Shown: positions 8,986 through 20,127 of the stretch, piece after piece
Layout of the letters: every line of letters begins with the position of its first letter
How positions within the stretch are numbered: position 1 is the stretch's first letter
Assembly: GCA_019973575.1 (NCBI GenBank)
Contig: BPUI01000002.1
Span: 1,302,001-1,366,000 of the forward strand
Length of the DNA stretch: 64,000 bases
Source of the DNA: Gemmatimonadetes bacterium T265
GTDB lineage: Bacteria; Gemmatimonadota; Gemmatimonadetes; Gemmatimonadales; Gemmatimonadaceae
Reading direction: 5' to 3'
The notes under the pieces: model-generated
Database searches by the model: none
Told to the model about the DNA's origin: nothing
What the model saw: the letters and a program-made list of their open reading frames with translations, nothing else
Translations under genes and position numbers: made by a program

Positions 8986-9476
8986 CGTTCACCGCCCCCG
9001 AGTTCCGGACGGGCGTCGGGTACGACTCGCACCGGTTCGGCCCCGGCGGCCCGATGCGGCTCGGCGGGGTCGACGTCGCCGCCGACGTGCACTGCGCCGG
9101 GCACTCCGACGGCGACGCGGTCTGCCACGCGCTCACCGACGCGCTACTCGGCGCCGCGGGCCTCGGCGACATCGGCGAGCTCTACCCGGACACCGAGCCG
9201 GCCAACCGCGGCCGCGATTCGGTCGAGATGCTCGGGGCCGCGCTCGTCCTCGTGCGGCGCGAGCGGTTCCGCGTGGTCAGCGTGGACGTCGCAATCGTTG
9301 CGGAACGTCCGAAAATCGGCCCGCAGCGCGCGGCCATGCGCGCCCGCCTCGCCGCGGCGCTCGGCGTCGACGAGCGCGCGGTCGGGATCAAGGGAAAGAC
9401 GAACGAAGGCATGGGCTGGATCGGGCGCGGCGAGGGGCTCGCGGTGATCGCCGTGGCGACGCTCGCGCGCGGCTGA
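8982..9476 (+). CDS. ispF: 2-C-methyl-D-erythritol 2,4-cyclodiphosphate synthase
   Basis: A 164-residue enzyme of the MEP isoprenoid pathway that cyclises CDP-ME 2-phosphate. The zinc-binding Asp and His are in GVGYDSHRF (residues 11-18) and in the GHSDGDAVCHALTDALLGA segment near residue 41. The C-terminal KTNEGMGWIGRGEGLA is also typical. Odd detail: the loop LYPDTEPANRGRDS differs from the usual FPDTDPxxKGADS. The GTG start overlaps the fabF stop. Confidence 0.95.
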   Translation: MTFTAPEFRTGVGYDSHRFGPGGPMRLGGVDVAADVHCAGHSDGDAVCHALTDALLGAAGLGDIGELYPDTEPANRGRDSVEMLGAALVLVRRERFRVVSVDVAIVAERPKIGPQRAAMRARLAAALGVDERAVGIKGKTNEGMGWIGRGEGLAVIAVATLARG

Positions 9477-9500
9477 GCGCCGCGCGGGACGGATGCGCCG

Positions 9501-10112
9501 GTGTTGCAGACCCTCCTGCGGTGGCTGCACGGGCTCCGCCCCGTCGCCCTCTACACGGTCGCGGCGGTCGCGGCCGCCGTCGAGAACGTCTTCCCGCCGC
9601 TGCCGTCGGACGTGGTCGTCGCGTTCAGCGCTTTCGCGGCCGCGCGCGGGCGCGGGTCGGCGGCGGGCGCGTTCGCGGCGGCTCTCGTGGGGAACGTCGC
9701 CGGCGCGATGCTCATGTACGCCGTCGGAGCGCGGGTCGGCTCGCGGGCGGTGCTCCGGAGGTTCGGGGCGGGGGACGCGCAGGAGCGGAAGCTCCGCGAG
9801 TGGTACGGCCGCCGCGGGCTCGTCGCGATCGCGGCGAGCCGGCTGCTCCCGGGCGTGCGCGCGATCGTGCCGCCGGTGGCCGGTGCGTTAGGCGTCGGCG
9901 CGGTGCGGTCGGCCGCCGCGATGGCGCTCCCCTCGGCCCTGTGGTACGGGGCGATCACGTACGTCGCCTTCACCGCGGGCGGCGACTTCGACGCCCTGCT
10001 CGCACGCGTCGGGGCCGGCCAACGCTGGGCGACGATCGGCGCCGGCGTCGCGCTCGTCGGCGCGGGCGCGGCGTGGTGGCGGCATCGTCGACGCGCGCGG
10101 AGTACGGCATGA
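9501..10112 (+). CDS. DedA/VTT-family membrane protein
   Basis: A 203-residue integral membrane protein of the DedA (SNARE-associated, VTT) superfamily. Markers are ENVFPPLPSDVVV near residues 29-41 (family ExxxPxxPxE region), GNVAGAMLMYAVG, and the amphipathic SRLLPGVRAIVPPVAG loop. Related proteins help flip undecaprenyl-phosphate or phospholipids; the substrate here is not visible. Several hydrophobic helices and a basic C-terminal end (WWRHRRRAR) are present. The stop overlaps the next gene's ATG. Confidence 0.82.
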   Translation: MLQTLLRWLHGLRPVALYTVAAVAAAVENVFPPLPSDVVVAFSAFAAARGRGSAAGAFAAALVGNVAGAMLMYAVGARVGSRAVLRRFGAGDAQERKLREWYGRRGLVAIAASRLLPGVRAIVPPVAGALGVGAVRSAAAMALPSALWYGAITYVAFTAGGDFDALLARVGAGQRWATIGAGVALVGAGAAWWRHRRRARSTA

Positions 10113-11041
10113 CGGCGGCAGAGATCGCGCCGGGCATCCCGGACGCGGCCGCGCGGGCCTTCCGCCTCGAGCAGTTCCACGACTACCTCGCCGTCGAGAG
10201 GGGCGCCGCCGCGAACACGCAGCTCGCGTACGCACGCGACGTCGCGCGCTTCGTCACGTACGCGACCGTCGCCGGCGTTCCCGGCCCGGAGCGCGTCCCG
10301 CCGCGCGCGCTCCGCGAGTTCGTCTACCACCTCAAGGACCTCGGCCTCGCCCCCGCGTCGATCCGGCGCGGCATCAGCGCGCTCCGCACCTATTACCGCT
10401 TCCTGCTCGACGAGGGGCACGTGACGGAGGACCCGAGCGAGCGGCTGGAGCCGCCGGCGCGGTGGGCGACGCTCCCCGGCGTGCTCAGCGTCGCCGACGT
10501 CGAACGCCTGCTCGCCGCGCCGTCGCTCGACGATCGGTTTGCGTTCCGCGACCGCGCGATGCTCGAACTCGCCTACGGCGCCGGGCTGCGCGTTTCGGAG
10601 TGGATCGGGATCGGCGTGCGCGACGTCCGCTTCGACGAGCAGTTGCTCCGGGTCTTCGGGAAGGGGTCGAAGGAGCGCCTCGTGCCGATCGGCCGTGCGG
10701 CCATCGGCGCGACCGCGGTGTACCTCCGCGAACTCCGACCGCGGCTGGAGCGCGGCGCCGGACGGGGCGTGTTGTTCCTCAACGCGCGCGGCGAGCCGCT
10801 GACCCGGATGGGCGCGTGGAAGATCCTCCGTAAGCACGTCGACGCGGCGGCGATCACCACGCACGTCACGCCCCACACGCTGCGCCACAGTTTCGCGACC
10901 CACCTGCTCGAAGGCGGCGCGGACCTCCGCGCGGTGCAGGAAATGCTCGGACATGCGAGCATCGCGACGACGCAGATCTACACGCACGTCGACCGTGAGT
11001 ACCTCCGCGGCGTGCACCGTCAGTATCACCCGCGCGCCTGA
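10109..11041 (+). CDS. xerD: Tyrosine recombinase XerC/XerD
   Basis: A 310-residue tyrosine recombinase of the length used by chromosomal Xer proteins. The N-terminal SAM-like DNA-binding domain covers residues 18-105. The catalytic residues are Arg161 (GAGLRVSE), Lys185 (GKGSKER), His256/Arg259 (HTLRHSFATH), His282 (LGHASI) and Tyr291 (IYTHVD). It should act with a partner at dif to resolve chromosome dimers; a dif-like site is present at 32179-32206. Its place in a housekeeping run and the match to XerD argue against a phage integrase. XerC versus XerD is not certain. Confidence 0.85.
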   Translation: MTAAEIAPGIPDAAARAFRLEQFHDYLAVERGAAANTQLAYARDVARFVTYATVAGVPGPERVPPRALREFVYHLKDLGLAPASIRRGISALRTYYRFLLDEGHVTEDPSERLEPPARWATLPGVLSVADVERLLAAPSLDDRFAFRDRAMLELAYGAGLRVSEWIGIGVRDVRFDEQLLRVFGKGSKERLVPIGRAAIGATAVYLRELRPRLERGAGRGVLFLNARGEPLTRMGAWKILRKHVDAAAITTHVTPHTLRHSFATHLLEGGADLRAVQEMLGHASIATTQIYTHVDREYLRGVHRQYHPRA

Positions 11042-11074
11042 CCGTCGCGCCCGCACCCGCGCCGACCCCGACCG

Positions 11075-11704
11075 ATGATTCTCGTCGTCGACAACTACGA
11101 CTCGTTCACGTACAACCTCGTCCAGTACCTCGGCGACCTCGGCGCCGACGTCACCGTGCGTCGCAACGACGCGATCACTGTCGACGAGGTCGGGGCGCTC
11201 CAGCCGCGCGCGGTCGTGCTGTCGCCCGGCCCGTGCACGCCGCGCGACGCGGGCGTCACCGTGCCGCTCGTTCAGCGCTGGGGCGCCGAGATCCCGATCC
11301 TCGGCGTCTGCCTCGGCCACCAGGCGATCGGCGAGGCGTACGGCGGTCGCGTCGTGCGCGCCGGCCGCATCATGCACGGCAAGACGTCGGCGCTCGACCA
11401 CGACGGGACGGGGCTCTTCCGTCGCCTGCCCCGGCCGCTCACCGTGATGCGGTACCACTCGCTCGTCGTCGAGCCCGAATCCGTGCCGGACGTTCTGCGC
11501 GTGACCGCGCGCGCGGTGGACGCGCCCGCCGAAATCCACGCCGTCGAGCACGTGCGTGATCCCGTCTGGGGTGTCCAGTTCCACCCGGAGTCGGTGCTCA
11601 CCGAGGGCGGGCGCGAACTGGTCGCCAACTTCCTCGCGCTCGCCGACGAGTTCCACGCGCGGGCGCGGCCAGTCGCGCCGTCCGCTTTGCAGCTGACCGA
11701 TTAA
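11075..11704 (+). CDS. pabA: Class I glutamine amidotransferase, PabA/TrpG type
   Basis: A 209-residue amidotransferase subunit that supplies ammonia from glutamine to chorismate for 4-aminodeoxychorismate (folate) or anthranilate (tryptophan). The triad is Cys79 in GVCLGHQAIG and His170/Glu172 in FHPES. The N-terminal VVDNYDSFTYNLVQYLG is diagnostic of this group. No pabB or trpE lies nearby, so its partner is elsewhere and it may serve both pathways. The TAA overlaps the next ATG by one base. Confidence 0.9.
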   Translation: MILVVDNYDSFTYNLVQYLGDLGADVTVRRNDAITVDEVGALQPRAVVLSPGPCTPRDAGVTVPLVQRWGAEIPILGVCLGHQAIGEAYGGRVVRAGRIMHGKTSALDHDGTGLFRRLPRPLTVMRYHSLVVEPESVPDVLRVTARAVDAPAEIHAVEHVRDPVWGVQFHPESVLTEGGRELVANFLALADEFHARARPVAPSALQLTD

Positions 11705-13353
11705 TGACCGACGATCTGACCGGCGCGTCGCCGGCCCGGACCGCCCCGAGGCGTCGATGGTACGGCCGCCTGAGCGGCGACCGACGGCCCGGCGCGGCCG
11801 CCCGCGTCGTCATGCCCGTCTCGGTCGCGGCGGCCGCGTTGGTCGCGGCCGCGCCGGCACGCGCGCAGCGGACGCCCGCGGACACAGCGGGGCAGGGCGC
11901 GATCGCCGCCGCCGCGGCGCACGCGCGCGAACTCGTCGTCGACGATCCCGGGCCGGGCATTGCGGGGCGCACGTTGGCCGCGGTGCTCGACCGCCCGCAC
12001 GTCGTGCTGATCTCGCCCGACACGGGTCTTACGCTCGGCCGCGACGTGCACGTCGACCGTGCGCTCGTCGTGAATCACGGCCCGCTCCGGCTGGCGGGCC
12101 GGGTCGAAGGCGACGTGGTCGTCTTCGGCGACCTGTTTCTGCGCCCCGGCGCACAGGTCACGGGCCGCGTGATCGCGATCGGCGGCGGCGTTTACGGCTC
12201 GGCCCTGGCCCTCGTCCGCGGGGAGGTGCTCGCCTACCGCGACCTCGCCGTCGCGCAGCGCACGACGGAGACGCGCATCACCGTCGCGATCAGCCGCGCG
12301 GCCGCGGTCCCGGGCCCACGCGTGACGCTGCCCGGCGTCGTCGGCTTCCGCGTCCCGACGTACGATCGGATCGACGGACTCTCGGCACCCCTCGGTCCCG
12401 AGTTCGTCCTCGACACCGGTCGGGTACGGGTCGACCCGACGGTCACCTACCGCAGCCACCTCGGCGCGTTCGACCCCGCTGTGCGCGCGCACGCGGAGCT
12501 CGGGCGGCGCATCGTGGTCGACGCCAGCGCGGAGCGCGCGACCCTCACGAACGACCGGTGGATCCGCGGCGACTTCACCAGCTCGCTCTCGATGTTGGGC
12601 AGCGGCGAGGACGTCCGCAACTACTACCGCGCGACCCGGGTCGACGCGACGGTCGGCAGCCGGTACGAGCTCGGCGCGGGCGTGTTCGAGCCCTACGTCG
12701 GCGGGCTCACCGAGGAGGCGAGTTCCGTCGCGCGCGACACGGGGAGTAACTCGTACCCGTGGAGCTTCCTTTCGCATCGTTCGCTCGAGGGGTCACGCCG
12801 CGCGAATCCGGCCGTGACGGGCGGCCGCATCACGTCCGCACTCGCGGGGGCGCGGTTCGCATTCGAGAGCCCCCGCGTCGTCGGCCGGGCGGGCGCGCGG
12901 GTCGAGCAGGCGCTCGACGTCGCACGCGGCGCCCGCTTCACGCAGGTGACCGTCGACGCGGCGCTCGCCTTACCGACGAACGACGAGCACCTGTTCGAGT
13001 TCCTTGCGCACGGCGTCGCGACCAGCGGCGGCGCGGGCGTGCCGACGCAACGGTATGCCTACCTCGGCGGCAGCGGGACGTTGCCGTCGCTCTTTCTACT
13101 CGCCGAAGGCGGGACGGAGCTCGCGTGGGCGGAGGCACGGTACACCGTGCCCGTGCGCGTCATCCGCGTCCCGTTCGGCGTGCCGACGATCACGGCGCGC
13201 GCGATGGCCGGCAGCGCGGGGGTGAACACGCTCCCGGCGTTCACGCCGAACCTGGGCCTCCGGGCCGCCGTGTCGATCGTCCGCGCCGACTTCGTCTTCG
13301 ACCCGCGCGGGCGCGGGCGACGCGTGTTCACCCTCGGCGTCGGCCTCCGTTAG
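11704..13353 (+). CDS. Putative outer-membrane protein, polymer-type beta repeat plus beta-barrel
   Basis: A 549-residue exported protein. After an unusually long basic N-terminus, residues about 38-55 form a signal-like hydrophobic stretch ending APARAQ. Residues about 105-165 carry short beta repeats (GRDVHVDRALVVNHG, GRVEGDVVVFGDLFLRPGAQVTGRVIAIGG) resembling bactofilin-like polymer-forming domains. The rest has alternating beta strands as in an outer-membrane barrel and ends in a FTLGVGLR strand. A later start nearer the signal peptide is possible. No specific function is recognisable. It ends in a 4-base convergent overlap with the TerC-type gene. Confidence 0.6.
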   Translation: MTDDLTGASPARTAPRRRWYGRLSGDRRPGAAARVVMPVSVAAAALVAAAPARAQRTPADTAGQGAIAAAAAHARELVVDDPGPGIAGRTLAAVLDRPHVVLISPDTGLTLGRDVHVDRALVVNHGPLRLAGRVEGDVVVFGDLFLRPGAQVTGRVIAIGGGVYGSALALVRGEVLAYRDLAVAQRTTETRITVAISRAAAVPGPRVTLPGVVGFRVPTYDRIDGLSAPLGPEFVLDTGRVRVDPTVTYRSHLGAFDPAVRAHAELGRRIVVDASAERATLTNDRWIRGDFTSSLSMLGSGEDVRNYYRATRVDATVGSRYELGAGVFEPYVGGLTEEASSVARDTGSNSYPWSFLSHRSLEGSRRANPAVTGGRITSALAGARFAFESPRVVGRAGARVEQALDVARGARFTQVTVDAALALPTNDEHLFEFLAHGVATSGGAGVPTQRYAYLGGSGTLPSLFLLAEGGTELAWAEARYTVPVRVIRVPFGVPTITARAMAGSAGVNTLPAFTPNLGLRAAVSIVRADFVFDPRGRGRRVFTLGVGLR

Positions 13354-14297
13354 GCGTCGGATCCGACCCGGCGCCGCGGGAACGCGAGCGACGCGCCGAC
13401 CGCCGCGCCCAGCACGCCGACGACCACGCCGAGCGAGACGAGCGTCGGCACCTCCCAGACGCCCGAGACGAGCATCTTCGCGCCGACGAAGGCGAGCACG
13501 ACCGCGAGCCCGTAGCGCAGGTAGTGGAACCGGTCCATGACGCCGGCGAGCAGGAAGAAGACGGAGCGCAGCCCGAGGATGGCGAACACGTTCGACGTGT
13601 AGATGAGGAACGGGTCGCGCGTGACCCCGAAGATCGCCGGGATCGAGTCGACCGCGAAGACGAGGTCCGTGGTCTCGAGCAGGACGAGCACGACGAAGAG
13701 CGGCGTCGCGGCGCGACGTACGGAACCGTCCGGCGCGCGCTCGCGGACGAAGAAGTGCGGCCCGGCGACGTCGCGCGTCACCGGCATCACGCGCCGCACC
13801 AGCCGGAGCGCCGGGTTGTCCGAGGGATCATACTCGTCGTCGCCGGCACGACGCAGCGCGAGCCGCACGCCGCTGACGAGCAGGAACGCGCCGAAGACGT
13901 ACGTCGCCCAGGCGAACGCCTCGACGAGCGCCGTGCCCGCGCCGATCATCGCGCCGCGCAGCGCGAGCGCGCCGAAAATGCCCCAGAACAGCACCCGGTG
14001 CTGGAACTCGGCGGGTACGCGGAACGCGGAGAAGATCAGCAGAAAGACGAACAGGTTGTCGACCGAGAGCGCCTCCTCGACGACGTAGCCGGTCGCGAAC
14101 TCGAGCGCGGCGGCTGCGCCTAACGTCACGGCGATTCCGGTGCCGAACGCGGCGGCGAGCGCGAGCCACGCGGCGCTCCACAGCGCCGCCTCGCGCAACG
14201 ACGGGCGGTGCGCGCGGCGGTTGACGACGCCGAGGTCGAGCCCGAGCAGGGCGAGCACGCACGCGGCGAAGGCGAGCCAGAGCCAGACGTGGGTCAT
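13350..14297 (-). CDS. TerC-family integral membrane protein
   Basis: A 315-residue membrane protein of the TerC/Alx family with about nine predicted helices. Family signatures are the EEALSVDNLFVFLLIFSAF segment (with the conserved acidic residues), LLETTDLVFAVDSIPAIFGVT and FAILGLRSVFFLL. Such proteins have been tied to metal (manganese) export or tellurite resistance; the substrate cannot be read from sequence. The ATG at 14297 gives a TM-like N-terminus (MTHVWLWLAFAACV); the longer antisense frame upstream is a shadow of kdsB. It is the only chromosomal gene here on the minus strand before dapF. Confidence 0.88.
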   Translation of the reverse strand: MTHVWLWLAFAACVLALLGLDLGVVNRRAHRPSLREAALWSAAWLALAAAFGTGIAVTLGAAAALEFATGYVVEEALSVDNLFVFLLIFSAFRVPAEFQHRVLFWGIFGALALRGAMIGAGTALVEAFAWATYVFGAFLLVSGVRLALRRAGDDEYDPSDNPALRLVRRVMPVTRDVAGPHFFVRERAPDGSVRRAATPLFVVLVLLETTDLVFAVDSIPAIFGVTRDPFLIYTSNVFAILGLRSVFFLLAGVMDRFHYLRYGLAVVLAFVGAKMLVSGVWEVPTLVSLGVVVGVLGAAVGASLAFPRRRVGSDA

Positions 14298-14399
14298 GCC
14301 GCGAGAAGCTAAGACGCGCGGCCGCGGTGGATTGTCCGCGCGCGTCCGCCTCGCTACCTTAACTGGCGTGAAATTTGCGTCCGCGAGCTCAAGGAACGG
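14298..14399. promoter_or_regulatory. Divergent promoter region between the TerC gene and kdsB
   Basis: On the minus strand TAGCTT (14306-14311) lies exactly 8 bases from the TerC ATG, a leaderless layout. On the plus strand TACCTT (14355-14360) is a plausible -10 for the kdsB-lpt operon, followed by a purine-rich AAGGAA before the ATG at 14400. No -35 boxes are convincing. Confidence 0.4.
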
Positions 14400-17831
<3,432 letters not shown>

Positions 17832-17835
<4 letters not shown>

Positions 17836-18410
17836 CCGGGATCGAGCCCGCGCTGGCGCGCCGCATCCGGTGGGTCGGCTTCGACGTCGACGGCGTGCTC
17901 ACCGACGGCGGCGTCTACCTCGGCGACGTGGACGGCCGCCGCCTGGAGTTCAAGTGCTACGACGTCCAGGACGGGACGGGCGTGCTGCTGCTCCGCATGG
18001 CGGGGCTCAAGATCGGCATCGTGACCGGGCGCGTGAGCGAGAGCGTGCGATTGCGCGCGGCCGAACTCGGCGCGGACGACGTGGTGCAGGACCCACGTGC
18101 GCGCAAGCTGCCCGCGCTGCGAGCGATCGCCTCCAAACACGGCATCGGCCTGCACGAGATGGCGTTCGTCGGCGACGACCTGCCCGACGTCCCGGCGCTG
18201 CGCGCGGTCGGACTCGGCGTCGTCGTCCGGAACGCGACGGACGATGCGGTCGGCGCGGCGGACGTACGCCTCACGCGCGCGGGCGGCGCCGGCGCGGTAC
18301 GTGAGTTCGCCGAGCGGCTGCTCCGCGCGCGCGGCGAGTGGGACGAGGTCGTCGCGCGCTACGTCGAGAGCCGGAGCGCCGACGTCGAGCCCGTCGGCGT
18401 GGTGCCGTGA
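17832..18410 (+). CDS. kdsC: KDO-8-phosphate phosphatase (HAD family)
   Basis: A 192-residue HAD phosphatase that removes the phosphate from KDO-8-P. The nucleophile motif is FDVDGVLTDGG (Asp18 and Asp20), and VGDDLPDVPAL carries the metal-binding acids. The small size, lacking a cap domain, is typical of KdsC tetramers. Both ends overlap neighbours in GTGA fashion, which places it firmly in the KDO operon. Confidence 0.95.
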
Positions 18411-19423
18411 CGGCGGTCGCCGACTACCCGACCCCGACGCCGTCGAGCGCGGTACCGCTCGACGACGCGGCGCTGCTCGCGATCGGACGCCAGGTCCTCG
18501 GCGTCGAGTCGGACGCGGTCGCGGCGGCGCGCGCCCGCTTGGACGACGCATTCGCGCGCGCGGTGCGGCTCCTCGTCCGCGCGCGCGGCCGCGTCATCGT
18601 CAGCGGGGTCGGAAAGTCGGGCCACGTCGCGCGGAAGATCGCCGCCACGTTCACGTCGACCGGCACGCCCGCGAGTTTCCTCCATCCGGTCGAGGGGCTC
18701 CACGGCGATCTCGGCATGGTCGGGCCGGACGACGCCGCGCTCCTCGTCTCGAAGAGCGGCGAGACGGCCGAGCTGCTGCCCCTGTTGGAGCAGTTGGAGC
18801 GGTTCGGCGTGCGCACGGTGGCGATCGTCGGGCGGCTGGATTCGACCATCGGCCGGCACTGCGACGTCGCGCTCGACGCGGGCGTGCGCGAGGAGGCCTG
18901 CCCGCACGACCTCGCGCCGACGACGAGTACGACCGTCGCGCTCGCGCTGGGCGACGCGCTCGCGGTCGCGCTGCTGCAGGCGAAGGGGTTCCGGCGCGAG
19001 GACTTCGCGCGGCTGCACCCGGGCGGCGCGCTCGGTCGACAGCTCTTCACCCGCGTCGCGGACGTGATGCTGACGCGCGACCTGCCCGTCCTCGGCGAAC
19101 GCGCGACGATGCGCGACGCCGTCGTCGCGCTGTCGCGCGGCCGCGGCCTCGTCGCGATCGTCGACGCGCGCGAGCGGCTGGCCGGCGTGATCACGAGCGG
19201 CGACCTCACGCGGCTGGTCGAACGCGTCGAGGCGTTCGCCGACGTCCCGGTCGCCGGCGTGATGCACCGCGCACCCAAGACGGCCCGCCCCGACGAACTC
19301 GGGAGTGCGGTCGTCTACCGCATGGAGCACGTCGGGATCATCGCGATGCCGGTCGTCGACGCGTCCGGCCACGTCGTCGGCGTCGTACACCTCCACGACT
19401 TGCTGCGGGCGGGGGCCGCCTGA
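18407..19423 (+). CDS. kdsD: D-arabinose 5-phosphate isomerase
   Basis: A 338-residue KdsD/KpsF isomerase that makes arabinose 5-phosphate from ribulose 5-phosphate. The SIS sugar-isomerase domain covers residues about 45-185 (GVGKSGHVARKIAATFTSTGTPASF, SKSGETAEL) and two CBS repeats follow to the C-terminus (DVMLTRDLPV, GVMHRAPKT). All four KDO-making steps up to CMP-KDO are thus in one operon (kdsD, kdsA, kdsC, kdsB). The GTG start overlaps kdsC. Confidence 0.96.
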   Translation: MTAVADYPTPTPSSAVPLDDAALLAIGRQVLGVESDAVAAARARLDDAFARAVRLLVRARGRVIVSGVGKSGHVARKIAATFTSTGTPASFLHPVEGLHGDLGMVGPDDAALLVSKSGETAELLPLLEQLERFGVRTVAIVGRLDSTIGRHCDVALDAGVREEACPHDLAPTTSTTVALALGDALAVALLQAKGFRREDFARLHPGGALGRQLFTRVADVMLTRDLPVLGERATMRDAVVALSRGRGLVAIVDARERLAGVITSGDLTRLVERVEAFADVPVAGVMHRAPKTARPDELGSAVVYRMEHVGIIAMPVVDASGHVVGVVHLHDLLRAGAA

Positions 19424-19425
19424 CC

Positions 19426-20127
19426 GTGCGTCGCCGCAACGCGGCCGCGGCCGCGGCGCTCACGGGGGCGTTAGGCGTCGCGGCGTGCCGGTCGAAGCCG
19501 CCGACCGGGATCGCGGCGAGCAGCGCGATCCCGGACTCGGCGGAGCAGGTCATGTACGGACTCCGGCTCCAGCAGACGAACGCGGGCGTCCGCAAGTCGA
19601 TCCTGTTCGCCGACACCGGGTTCTTTTACAACGACAACACGCTCGTCGACCTCCGGCGCGTGCGCGTCGTGTTCTTCTCGGCCGCCGGCGACTCGAACGC
19701 CGTGATGACGGGGCGCACGGGCCGGTACGACACGCGCGCGCAGCGCGTCGAGGGGCGCGGGGACGTGGTGGTGACGAGCACCGACGGGCGGCGCCTCACG
19801 TCGCCGCACCTCATTTACGAGCGGGCGATCAACCAGATCACGAGCGACACGAACTTCACGTTCACCGAGCCGGGACGGACGCTCGAAGGCGTGGGATTCC
19901 GCTCGGACCCGCAGCTGCGGAACGTGCAGGTCCTCAAGGCAGCGCGCGGCCGCACCGTGCTGCCGCCCTCGACCGACTCGCGCCCGGCGGTCGGTGCGGC
20001 TGGGGCGACGCCGGCTACGCCGGCCGCCGCGCCGCCGGTCCCGAGCGCGGTTCCGCCCGCGGCGAGCACCGCGGGGCCGACACCCGCCCCTGACCCGCGG
20101 CCTCCGTCGGCCACCCCGCCGCGATGA
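19426..20127 (+). CDS. lptC: LPS export protein LptC
   Basis: A 233-residue protein with a lipoprotein-like N-terminus (LGVAAC, Cys21) rather than the uncut anchor of the E. coli form. The core beta-jellyroll of the LptC family covers residues about 35-185 (YGLRLQQTNAGVRKSILFADTGFFY). The C-terminal 50 residues are Pro/Ala-rich. LptC bridges LptB2FG in the inner membrane to the periplasmic LptA. Start chosen: GTG 19426, two bases after the kdsD stop. The order lptC-lptA-lptB is conserved. Confidence 0.85.
   Translation: MRRRNAAAAAALTGALGVAACRSKPPTGIAASSAIPDSAEQVMYGLRLQQTNAGVRKSILFADTGFFYNDNTLVDLRRVRVVFFSAAGDSNAVMTGRTGRYDTRAQRVEGRGDVVVTSTDGRRLTSPHLIYERAINQITSDTNFTFTEPGRTLEGVGFRSDPQLRNVQVLKAARGRTVLPPSTDSRPAVGAAGATPATPAAAPPVPSAVPPAASTAGPTPAPDPRPPSATPPR

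Noticed and set aside
10109-11041. The tyrosine recombinase as integrase of the prophage
   Set aside because: It is more than 20 kb from attL, embedded in housekeeping genes, and has the size and motifs of XerC/XerD.
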